NCBI GenBank assembly: GCA_964567855.1
Contig: CAZMOE010000001.1
Span: 124,001 to 188,000, forward strand
From: Liminaster sp964567855
GTDB taxonomy: Bacteria; Bacteroidota; Bacteroidia; Bacteroidales; UBA3663
Direction: 5' to 3'
DNA length: 64,000 bases
Position numbers and translations under genes: made by a program. Under the pieces are notes generated by a model. It had not been told where the DNA came from, did not search any database, and saw nothing but the letters and a program-made list of their open reading frames with translations. Below, in pieces: positions 35,950 through 43,737 of the stretch; within the stretch, counting starts at the first letter, position 1, and the number at the start of each line of letters is the position of its first letter.

Positions 35950-36549
35950 TTATTTCTGTTCAGCAAACCAAGCATGGATTGAAGTGTCATAGGAAGACGA
36001 CACGCCAAATGCCTGCTCGGCAAACCACAAACGATCTTCATAATCGGAAGCGGCGCCCTTAGAGGCCAACATATCAGACAATGCCTGATATTGAGCTTTA
36101 GAGGCCACGATAACCACATCTTTAAAATTCTTGGCAGCAGCACGAATCAACGAGATACCACCGATGTCTATTTTTTCGATGATACTTTGGAAATCGGCAC
36201 CGGAAGCCACCGTATCGACAAATGGATAGAGATCCACGATCACCAAATCGATTTCCGGGATTTCATACTGACTCATCTGCTCCTTATCACCGGCATTGTC
36301 ACGACGGCCTAAGATACCGCCGAACACCTTCGGGTGCAAAGTTTTCACACGACCGCCCAAGATAGAGGGATAAGTCGTCAAATCCTCAACCGCATCGCAT
36401 GGCACTCCCAATTCTTCGATAAACTTTTGGGTTCCACCGGTAGAAAGCAACCGAACGCCTTCTACGTGCAATTTCTTTATAATCTCATCCAACCCGTCTT
36501 TATGATACACAGATACGAGGGCTGTCTTTATTTTTTTTACGTCACTCAT
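35950..36549 (-). CDS. IMP cyclohydrolase half of PurH (no AICAR transformylase domain)
   Basis: The 199-residue protein is the MGS-like IMP cyclohydrolase domain that opens bifunctional PurH: IKTALVSVYHKDGLDEII, LLSTGGTQKFIEELG, YPSILGGRVKTLHPKVFGGIL, IDLVIVDLYPF and IEKIDIGGISLIRAAAKNF. Full-length Bacteroides PurH has about 507 residues. Here the frame stops right after the cyclohydrolase domain (SSYDTSIHAWFAEQK), and no AICAR transformylase sequence follows in any frame before mreB. The domain itself looks intact, so a split enzyme with the transformylase coded elsewhere is more likely than decay. A promoter at 36584-36613 serves it. Confidence 0.85.
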   Translation of the reverse strand: MSDVKKIKTALVSVYHKDGLDEIIKKLHVEGVRLLSTGGTQKFIEELGVPCDAVEDLTTYPSILGGRVKTLHPKVFGGILGRRDNAGDKEQMSQYEIPEIDLVIVDLYPFVDTVASGADFQSIIEKIDIGGISLIRAAAKNFKDVVIVASKAQYQALSDMLASKGAASDYEDRLWFAEQAFGVSSSYDTSIHAWFAEQK

Positions 36550-36569
36550 GGGGAGAATAAATTCGTTTA

Positions 36570-38474
36570 TTATTTAGGAGTTGCAAATATAACGAATATT
36601 TCCGAAAGACAATCATTTTTACAGCCAAATTTTATCAGAAATTTCTTTCCCCCTATTTTCAGGCTTAAGGGCTCTTCGAGCTGAGTGTGCGGATGCTGAT
36701 ATTTAGGACAATATCCGAGTGCAAATTTCAGGCAGTGGGAAGTGAACATGACCGGAACCCGGTCGACCGGAGACAATTCAAAAGCCGCTGCCACCTTTTC
36801 CAAATTCATATTCTGAAGGAACTTTGCGGCACGATGGTTCATCACATTGGCCAGGTAACTATCCGGCACAACCCCTGAGGCCTCCAAACAAGCGGCCGAA
36901 GCAATATAATCCGGTGCTATAAAAGCGCGTCGCAATCGGGAGAAGTACTCTTCCCGTTGTTGCAAAAACCTTTCGCAAAGCTCCCGCCGAACCTCTGACA
37001 ATAAGGAAGATGGAATGAAATAATCTTCCGGTCCATCAATACGGATCTCCAACTGTCGCAACAGGAAGCAGGTATCACCCAATTTGGAAAGCTGCCGCCG
37101 ATAATTTTCCCGTTGCGGTTGCCTTGCTGTTTCAAAAACAGCATCCCGCCTCACCTCTGCTGCCACTCCGTGCCCGTCAGACAATCTTAGAAACAAACCG
37201 CCAGAAGAGATTTCCAAGCACATGTCAACCGGCACTTTCCTGACCGCAGAAGGTTTCTGCAGCAACTGATCGAAAACATAATCCAGATTTCTGTAAACCG
37301 TCATCCCCGGACACAGTTGCGCGGTAATAGCGCTTCCACCGGCAGGATAAATCCGATGAGCATTTATATCATTCTTATTCAAACGGAAACCTAAAATATT
37401 TCCATCGGTTTTTTTAGCAACCAAACCATCTCCGTTGTGTAACATCGCGGCCTCCTCCCCCATAAGAAAAGCCTCTTTTTCCACCCTGCGAATCACACCG
37501 ATTCTTTCTCCCACAGACTTGGGAGTGTCCATGCTCCAGATCTCCTCCAAACGTCCCGACTCGGTTTCCCGACCACCGCGGATATAATAAGAGGTAAAGC
37601 CCCGATTGAAAGAGGCCTCCGGACGGGGCTCGAAAGTATAAGTACAATGACCGTCGGAAGCAGCCCGCCACTCGCCGGAATGTCCCTCCAAAATGGCATC
37701 CAGTTTTTTCCGATAGTAGGCGGTCACATTTTTTACATACCCCATATCTTTCAGTCGTCCCTCGATCTTGAGAGAAGAGACACCGGCCTCAATCATTTCT
37801 TCCAGGGCACTGCTTCGGTTCATGTCTTTCAAAGAAAGAAGATGCTTGTTGCCGACAAGCGTTTTTCCCCGTCCGTCCAGCAGATCCATCGGCAGGCGAC
37901 AAGGCTGGGCACACTCACCTCGGTTGGCCGAACGACCGTTCAGCGCGGCACTCAAATAACATTGTCCACTCACACTGACACACAGCGCCCCATGCACAAA
38001 ACACTCCAGCTCCACGTCTACTGCCTCATGAATGGCCCTGATCTGCGCTACCGACAGTTCACGCGCAAGCACCACCCGCTTCATACCCAACTGCTGCAGA
38101 AGACGCACCTTTTCTACCGTCCGGTTATCCATCTGCGTACTGGCATGCAATTCTACCGGAGGCAATTTCATCGAAAGCAATCCCCAATCCTGTACAATCA
38201 GCGCATCGACACCGGCTTCATACAATTGCCAAGTGAGGCGACCGGCCTCTTCCAGTTCCTCATCGGTCATAATGGTATTGAGAGCCACAAAAGTCCTGGC
38301 CCCGAAACGGTGCCCGTAGGCCGTCAGCCGTTCTATGTCCGCCACCGTATTGCCCGCCGCCGCACGAGCCCCGAAACGGGGAGCACCGATATACACGGCA
38401 TCCGCACCGTGATTAAAAGCCTCGATTCCTATTTCCGCATTCCGCGCCGGCGACAGCAATTCTATCTTTCGCAT
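36570..38474 (-). CDS. U32 family peptidase-like RNA hydroxylation protein
   Basis: A 634-residue U32-family protein with LSPARNAEIGIEAFNHGADAVYIGAPRFGARA, ELECFVHGALCVSVSGQCYLSAALNGRSANRGECAQPCR (the family Cys cluster) and SLKIEGRLKDMGYV. In E. coli the related RlhA and TrhP hydroxylate 23S rRNA and tRNA, so the name peptidase is historical. The C-terminal segment adds HCLKFALGYC and GCKNDC, a second four-Cys set that could bind a cluster. The purH start is 20 bases downstream, and the purH promoter lies inside the last codons of this gene. Confidence 0.85.
   Translation of the reverse strand: MRKIELLSPARNAEIGIEAFNHGADAVYIGAPRFGARAAAGNTVADIERLTAYGHRFGARTFVALNTIMTDEELEEAGRLTWQLYEAGVDALIVQDWGLLSMKLPPVELHASTQMDNRTVEKVRLLQQLGMKRVVLARELSVAQIRAIHEAVDVELECFVHGALCVSVSGQCYLSAALNGRSANRGECAQPCRLPMDLLDGRGKTLVGNKHLLSLKDMNRSSALEEMIEAGVSSLKIEGRLKDMGYVKNVTAYYRKKLDAILEGHSGEWRAASDGHCTYTFEPRPEASFNRGFTSYYIRGGRETESGRLEEIWSMDTPKSVGERIGVIRRVEKEAFLMGEEAAMLHNGDGLVAKKTDGNILGFRLNKNDINAHRIYPAGGSAITAQLCPGMTVYRNLDYVFDQLLQKPSAVRKVPVDMCLEISSGGLFLRLSDGHGVAAEVRRDAVFETARQPQRENYRRQLSKLGDTCFLLRQLEIRIDGPEDYFIPSSLLSEVRRELCERFLQQREEYFSRLRRAFIAPDYIASAACLEASGVVPDSYLANVMNHRAAKFLQNMNLEKVAAAFELSPVDRVPVMFTSHCLKFALGYCPKYQHPHTQLEEPLSLKIGGKKFLIKFGCKNDCLSEIFVIFATPK
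36584..36613 (-). promoter_or_regulatory. Promoter of purH (and probably the mre/rod operon)
   Basis: On the - strand TATATTTG (36584-36591) fits TAnnTTTG, with ATTG at 36610-36613 about 18 bases upstream as a -33-like element. The start would be near 36578, 29 bases before the ATG at 36549. It lies within the 3' end of the U32 gene. Confidence 0.55.
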
Positions 38475-38577
38475 CCTTTTCCAATTCTGTTTTAACTGCT
38501 TTTGCCGGCGAAGATAATCAATAAAATTTAAACCGACCAGCTACAGCATTTGTTATCGTTGAAAAAAAGCAACAAAT

Positions 38578-40110
38578 ATGAACAAATCGGATGTCGCCGT
38601 CATCGGCCTGGGAGTCATGGGCTCCAATCTGGCTATCAATTTAGCCTCGCGCGGCTATCATGTTTCCGTCTTCAACCGCCATACGGAACGGGTCCGGGAT
38701 TTTCTGACCAAACTGGAAAAAGATTTCGGGGCCGGCAGTCCATACGCTACTCCCGGCGGTCGTTATGACTATAACAAACTCAAGGAAAATCTCACCATGG
38801 CTTTCACTTTCGACCAGCTGATGGGCCAATTGGCCGAACCTCGTCGGATCATACTCATGGTCAAAGCAGGAGAGGCCGTCGATGAAATGCTTGTCCGCCT
38901 CCGCGCCAGGCTTTCCGCAGGCGACGTGATCATTGACGGAGGCAACTCTTTTTATAAAGACACCGAGCGGCGTTGCGACTCTTTCCGCAGCACCGGAATC
39001 CATTTCATAGGATGCGGCATTTCCGGCGGAGCCGACGGAGCATTACACGGCCCGTCCATCATGGCCGGTGGAGACGTGAAAGGCTGGTCTGCCGTGTGCC
39101 AAATGCTGACCGATGCGGCCGCGGTCGCTCCTACCGACGGCCAATCCTGTTGCCTATGGATGGGGAAAGGCGGAGCCGGCCATTTTGTCAAAATGGTGCA
39201 CAACGGTATCGAATATGCCGAGATGGAGGCCATCGCGGAAATTTTCGATCTCATGAAACGAGGACTAAACATCGGATACTGGCAGATCGCAGAAGTCCTC
39301 AGCCAATGGGAACAGGCCGACGAAGGAGGTTATTTGCTGGAAATTACGAGCCGCATTCTCCAAAAGAAAACCGAAGGATGCCACCTGCTCGACGCCATTC
39401 TTGACGTGGCCCATCAGAAAGGTACCGGCCGATGGTGTATCTCTGCGGCCATGAATTACGACACAGACGTCAGCCTGCTGTCCGCCGCCGTCATGCAGCG
39501 GTCGGCATCGGCACAGAAGGAGCTGCGCACCGCAATCGCGGAAAGCTATCGGATCGACGATCTACACCCGCTCTGCACGGGTTGCACATCACCCACACCC
39601 TCCGACAAAGAGCATACACAGGAGCTTCCAATCCCAGACAAAGAGTCTATACGCAAAGCATTTAAAATGTGCAAGATGCTCATATTTTCACAAGGATTCT
39701 CGCTATTACATGCCGCCTCAGGAGAAGAAGATTACGGTCTCTCGCTCGAAGATGCCGCTGCCGTATGGCGTGCGGGCTGCATCCTGCGCAGCCCGCTACT
39801 TGAACGAATCAAAGGAGCCTTCCACTACGATCCTCAATGCCCATCGCTTCTGCTCGCCGGAATCTACCGCAATGAATTGCCGGCCTGTGTCGACGCACTA
39901 AAATCGGTCGTGGCCTTTGCCAATAGCATGCATATCCCTTGTCCGGTTCTCTGCACAGCACTGCAATATTTTCTGACTATGGCCACAGCCCGATTGCCGC
40001 TTTATCTAACGCAAGCGCAAAGAGATTATTTCGGAGCACACCAGATAGAACGCACCGACCGACCGCGCGGAGAGATGTTTCATCTTGAATGGGAAGAGAC
40101 GGCACTATGA
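38578..40110 (+). CDS. gnd: 6-phosphogluconate dehydrogenase (decarboxylating)
   Basis: Gnd oxidises 6-phosphogluconate to ribulose 5-phosphate, making NADPH and CO2. The 510-residue protein has the NADP fingerprint VIGLGVMGSNLA, IIDGGNSFYKDTERR, FIGCGISGGADGALHGPSIM and the active-site segment HFVKMVHNGIEYAEME. It is longer than the usual 470-490 residues. The extra length includes a Cys- and Pro-rich insertion (CTGCTSPTPSDKEH, near residues 338-352) after the conserved SAAVMQRSASAQKE. Its stop overlaps the start of zwf by four bases. Confidence 0.94.
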   Translation: MNKSDVAVIGLGVMGSNLAINLASRGYHVSVFNRHTERVRDFLTKLEKDFGAGSPYATPGGRYDYNKLKENLTMAFTFDQLMGQLAEPRRIILMVKAGEAVDEMLVRLRARLSAGDVIIDGGNSFYKDTERRCDSFRSTGIHFIGCGISGGADGALHGPSIMAGGDVKGWSAVCQMLTDAAAVAPTDGQSCCLWMGKGGAGHFVKMVHNGIEYAEMEAIAEIFDLMKRGLNIGYWQIAEVLSQWEQADEGGYLLEITSRILQKKTEGCHLLDAILDVAHQKGTGRWCISAAMNYDTDVSLLSAAVMQRSASAQKELRTAIAESYRIDDLHPLCTGCTSPTPSDKEHTQELPIPDKESIRKAFKMCKMLIFSQGFSLLHAASGEEDYGLSLEDAAAVWRAGCILRSPLLERIKGAFHYDPQCPSLLLAGIYRNELPACVDALKSVVAFANSMHIPCPVLCTALQYFLTMATARLPLYLTQAQRDYFGAHQIERTDRPRGEMFHLEWEETAL

Positions 40111-41612
40111 TTCTCACGATTTTCGGCGCTACCGGCGACCTCTGCAACAAAAAACTGATTCCGGCACTCTACGACCTGTTCATCCGCAAACTCCTGCCCA
40201 AAGAATTTGCTATCATCGGGGTAGCACGCCGTGGCTGGAGTCCGGATGACTTCCGCCAGCAGGCGCAAACCCGCCTGACTGCCGTTCACAAAACTGACGA
40301 TCGCATGCGCGAATTTCTAAGCCGACTCTATTTTCAGTCGACCGACGTCCGCGAACCGGATCATTTCCTACGGTTGAAAAAAGAGATAGAAATCATCCGT
40401 GAAAAATACCAGATGTCACGCCATTACCTTTTCTATCTCGCCACCAGTCCGGCTCTTTACAATGTCATTCCGGAGCAGATAGCCCGATATGGTCTCTCGG
40501 CCCCAGACAATGGATGGAGCCGTTTGGTGATCGAAAAACCGTTCGGCCATGATCTCGTCTCCGCCCGGCGACTGTCACGAAACCTGAGCCGCAGTTTCCG
40601 CAACGACCAGATTTTCCGCATCGATCATTATTTAGGCAAAGAAACAGTTCAAAATCTCCTTGTTTTTCGTTTCGGCAACGGAATTTTCGAGCCTTTGTGG
40701 AACCGACAGTTCATCAGCCACATCGAAATCACGGCTGTCGAGGATATGGGAATCACCGGACGCGGCGGTTATTACGATCAAGCCGGAGCCCTGCGCGACA
40801 TGGTGCAGAACCATCTCATGCAACTCCTTTCCCTCATCGCCATGGAGCCTCCCGTTTCTCTGACCGCACAATGCCTGCACGACGAAAGCCGCCGAGTTTT
40901 CTCATCGCTGCGGCCCGTCACGGAAGAAGAGGTCGCCCGTCAGACGGTCCGCGGACAATATCTTGCTGGACAGGGCCGCATGGGCAAAAGCATTGTCGCC
41001 TACCGCGAGGAACCGGATGTTATCCCCTCTTCGCGCACCGAGACATTCGTGGCATTGCGGCTACAGATCGACAACTGGCGCTGGAGCGGCGTCCCTTTCT
41101 ACCTGCGGACTGGCAAGGCCATGCCCACCAAAGTGAGCGAGATCGTAATACACTTCAAGCCCGCCCCGATCTGCCTGTTCAATACCTGCCTGGGGCGTGA
41201 ACACATGAACCAGCGCCTCATACTCCGCATCGCCCCTCATGAGGGTATCCAGCTTCAATTTGCACTCAAACGGCCCAATGAAAACGACGCGGCATTCACC
41301 TTTGAACCGGTCAGCATGAATTTCCAATATGCTGAATATGAACATTCCTTCCTCGATGCTTATGCGCGGCTATTGCTCGACTGCATCCGGGGAGACCAAC
41401 TGCTGTTCACACGCTCCGAAGAACTGGAGGCCATTTGGGAATTCCTGACTCCGATACAGACCCAATTCCGCGACAATTCCCACCTGCCGTTATACGGGTA
41501 TCCGGCCGGCACCTGGGGCCCGGAAGAATCGGAAAATCTGCTGAAAAAAAACTGGCAATGGACCAATCCATGTCAGAATCTCATACATTCCGATCGTTAC
41601 TGTCTACTCTGA
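40107..41612 (+). CDS. zwf: Glucose-6-phosphate 1-dehydrogenase
   Basis: Zwf is the first enzyme of the oxidative pentose phosphate pathway. The 501-residue protein has the coenzyme motif IFGATGDLCNKKL, RLVIEKPFGHD, the substrate site RIDHYLGKETVQNLL and FYLRTGKAMPTK. The ATG at 40107 gives an ATGA overlap with gnd; an in-frame ATG at 40089 would add six residues and overlap more. The lactonase gene pgl, which often completes this operon in Bacteroidota, does not follow. Downstream there is only a 132-base gap and then convergent SusD. Confidence 0.95.
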   Translation: MILTIFGATGDLCNKKLIPALYDLFIRKLLPKEFAIIGVARRGWSPDDFRQQAQTRLTAVHKTDDRMREFLSRLYFQSTDVREPDHFLRLKKEIEIIREKYQMSRHYLFYLATSPALYNVIPEQIARYGLSAPDNGWSRLVIEKPFGHDLVSARRLSRNLSRSFRNDQIFRIDHYLGKETVQNLLVFRFGNGIFEPLWNRQFISHIEITAVEDMGITGRGGYYDQAGALRDMVQNHLMQLLSLIAMEPPVSLTAQCLHDESRRVFSSLRPVTEEEVARQTVRGQYLAGQGRMGKSIVAYREEPDVIPSSRTETFVALRLQIDNWRWSGVPFYLRTGKAMPTKVSEIVIHFKPAPICLFNTCLGREHMNQRLILRIAPHEGIQLQFALKRPNENDAAFTFEPVSMNFQYAEYEHSFLDAYARLLLDCIRGDQLLFTRSEELEAIWEFLTPIQTQFRDNSHLPLYGYPAGTWGPEESENLLKKNWQWTNPCQNLIHSDRYCLL

Positions 41613-41675
41613 CAAACTTATAATCAAAAAAATAACACTTATTTCCGGGCACCTTACATAATGGAAACAAAAGGC

Positions 41676-41719
41676 AATGGGGTTATGCCGCAAAACTTCA
41701 ATTACGACACAACCCCATT
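41676..41719. terminator. Possible hairpin between zwf and the susD-like gene
   Basis: A 9-bp stem (41676-41684 with 41711-41719) with a 26-base loop lies between convergent genes. The long loop makes it a weak terminator candidate. Confidence 0.4.
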
Positions 41720-41744
41720 ACTTATTCTATTCGGGAAATACGGC

Positions 41745-43694
41745 TTAGTAAATTCCGATTTTACCATTCCATTTCAAAAACCAATTATTGGTATTGTTGA
41801 GGTCGGCACTTATTGTGGTCGTACCCATACTGCCATTTCGAGCGTATATCTTTTGAGCAAGATATGACGGGTCACGGCGATATGCCACACGCATGAGATC
41901 GTAGAAGCGATAACCTTCAAACGCTGTTTCAAGCGCCATCTCATCGATAATCATATCCTCTACTGCCAGTATCTGTCGTTCAACAAGGCCTTCTGTCTCA
42001 CTGTCTTTATGGACATTTAAAGCATAATCGATAACATCGCCATTGTCATCCAACACTTCTACGGTATCAATAACAGCTTCTCCGTAAGGCATCTTGTAAT
42101 AGTCGTTGAATGCAGACTCGCCGCTGCCACGACTATGAATACCTATGTGATTATAGTTCGATATTCGATCGTTATATTCAATACCGGGAATGCCTGACCG
42201 CCATGAGGCGACAATGTATGTTGACGTCGGAAAACCGAATTCTTCAAGGACCGTATTTTGATCGGTCTCGTCCAGGAATGGAACAATACAGTTCTCTATA
42301 ACAGCATTGTTGACGCCCGAAGCGAGAATATGATATGCGTAGCGCGGGAAACCGGCACGGTTCATAGCCTCGGCAAAGCGAAGATAAACCTGAGCGCGGC
42401 GGTAAATGTGAATGTTACCATTTTTAGTGTAGGACTTACCCATAGCTTGATAGGTGAAATGTTCCCCCTTACCGTTTACCGAATTTTCATTCTGTCCCCA
42501 TATACATGCCAAGCGGAGGTCTCCATCTAAGTAGTCAGGAAGGTTCTTCGGTGCGTAGAAGAACTTTTCTGCTTTTGTATCATAATAGCAATATTCTTGC
42601 GCAGCAGAAAGTTCTTTCATCGACTCCGACGGAACGAGTTCAACTTCCAGATTGTCGCCAGATCTATACTCTGAACAGAAAATGCCACGAAGCTCGCTAT
42701 AGTTGCCTTCTGAACGAACCGAGTCCATCGGAATGATGGTTACCGTCTCACAATTTGGTGCGCCCGACTCGTCCACAAACATATTAAGCCATGAAGTGTA
42801 AACCTCTTTCCCATTCCATAAAGAATAGTTATCCCACCAGGATCCATAGCCAGACATTGGATAAGCAGAACTTACTGTCTTGCCATTACGATTCCTTATG
42901 TAAGAATAGTAGCGTTTGGCTGCATTGAGATAATCGTCTTTAGAATGGAGAAGAGAACCGCGCCAAAGATAGAGATCGCCGAGAATAAGGTTCAGCTGAA
43001 CGTAGAACAGACGAGACGGTGTACTCTTTATGTTGCCATAGGAAGGATAAGTGACGTTATCGTTATCCGCAAGATTCTGAAGACCATCCTCGTTGAGGAA
43101 ATAGTCGCAGATTTGCCGGATGTCGTACATCGGGTATGTCTTCTCGCCCCCCTCCTTGGAAAGGATGGGTTCAGTTACGAAAGGTACCTTGCCGTAAATT
43201 GTTACAAGCTGGAGATAAGTCCACGCCCGGATAGCCTTTACAACGGCGTATTCGTTAAGGAAAACGTTCTCGTTACGGTTATTGGTCATTGCCGTATCAA
43301 CGTTTGCAATGAAATAATTGCAATTGTTAATGATGGCATAATATTCACGTGGCGAGTTGTACTTGTTATCATCTCCGACATTAAAAAGGGCAAGGTCGCG
43401 CAGATCCTTGGATGTATTGTTGGTGATGTCAACAAGGTCGCCGCGTGCTTCACCGAGAAGTACAGTACGGTCGGCAATGGCCTGCATCTTGTTGAGTATC
43501 CCTATAACAGAATAGATAGAGTCTCGCGCGGTTGAAAGATGATTTTCGCCGGCATCGATGACCATGTTGGAATCTACATCAAGGAAATCCTCGCAGGACG
43601 TGGTGACCAGTAATGCTGCTGAAGTAACCGACATGAGAAGAATCAGCGAACGGCCACGATTTATAATTTTCTTGATTATATTGAATTTATCCAT
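41745..43694 (-). CDS. SusD/RagB-family nutrient-binding lipoprotein (second pair)
   Basis: SusD proteins are surface lids over SusC transporters. The 649-residue protein has a lipobox LLVTTSC (Cys34) followed by EDFLDVDSN, an acidic surface-export signal. TPR-like helices carry the family stretches YAIINNCNYFIANVDT, EYAVVKAIRAWTYLQLVTIYGKVPFVTEP and LRFAEAMNRAG, and the C-terminal AFEGYRFYDLMRVAYRRDPSYLAQKI is typical. It is the last gene of the fasciclin/Sus operon, 40 bases after its SusC partner. The ligand is unknown; it is larger than the usual 550 residues. Confidence 0.92.
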   Translation of the reverse strand: MDKFNIIKKIINRGRSLILLMSVTSAALLVTTSCEDFLDVDSNMVIDAGENHLSTARDSIYSVIGILNKMQAIADRTVLLGEARGDLVDITNNTSKDLRDLALFNVGDDNKYNSPREYYAIINNCNYFIANVDTAMTNNRNENVFLNEYAVVKAIRAWTYLQLVTIYGKVPFVTEPILSKEGGEKTYPMYDIRQICDYFLNEDGLQNLADNDNVTYPSYGNIKSTPSRLFYVQLNLILGDLYLWRGSLLHSKDDYLNAAKRYYSYIRNRNGKTVSSAYPMSGYGSWWDNYSLWNGKEVYTSWLNMFVDESGAPNCETVTIIPMDSVRSEGNYSELRGIFCSEYRSGDNLEVELVPSESMKELSAAQEYCYYDTKAEKFFYAPKNLPDYLDGDLRLACIWGQNENSVNGKGEHFTYQAMGKSYTKNGNIHIYRRAQVYLRFAEAMNRAGFPRYAYHILASGVNNAVIENCIVPFLDETDQNTVLEEFGFPTSTYIVASWRSGIPGIEYNDRISNYNHIGIHSRGSGESAFNDYYKMPYGEAVIDTVEVLDDNGDVIDYALNVHKDSETEGLVERQILAVEDMIIDEMALETAFEGYRFYDLMRVAYRRDPSYLAQKIYARNGSMGTTTISADLNNTNNWFLKWNGKIGIY

Positions 43695-43703
43695 AATTAA
43701 TTT

Positions 43704-43737
43704 TCAATTATCAATTGTCAATTATTATTTTCAATTA
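43704..43737. repeat. Tandem heptamer TCAATTR in the SusC-SusD gap
   Basis: TCAATTA, TCAATTG and TCAATTA stand in a row at 43704-43724, and one more TCAATTA at 43731-43737. A single copy in the same 14-base context (TGTCAATTATTATT) recurs at 47013-47026, at the end of the upstream fasciclin gene. Confidence 0.7.

Noticed and set aside
38509..38561. TATCTTCG (- strand, 38509-38516) and TATCGTTG (+ strand, 38554-38561) as promoters for the divergent U32 and gnd genes
   Set aside because: Each has one mismatch to TAnnTTTG and neither has a well placed -33 box, so I did not call them.
42945..43535. Open frame of 196 codons antisense to the second susD gene
   Set aside because: Shadow of a clear SusD; no domain or start signals.
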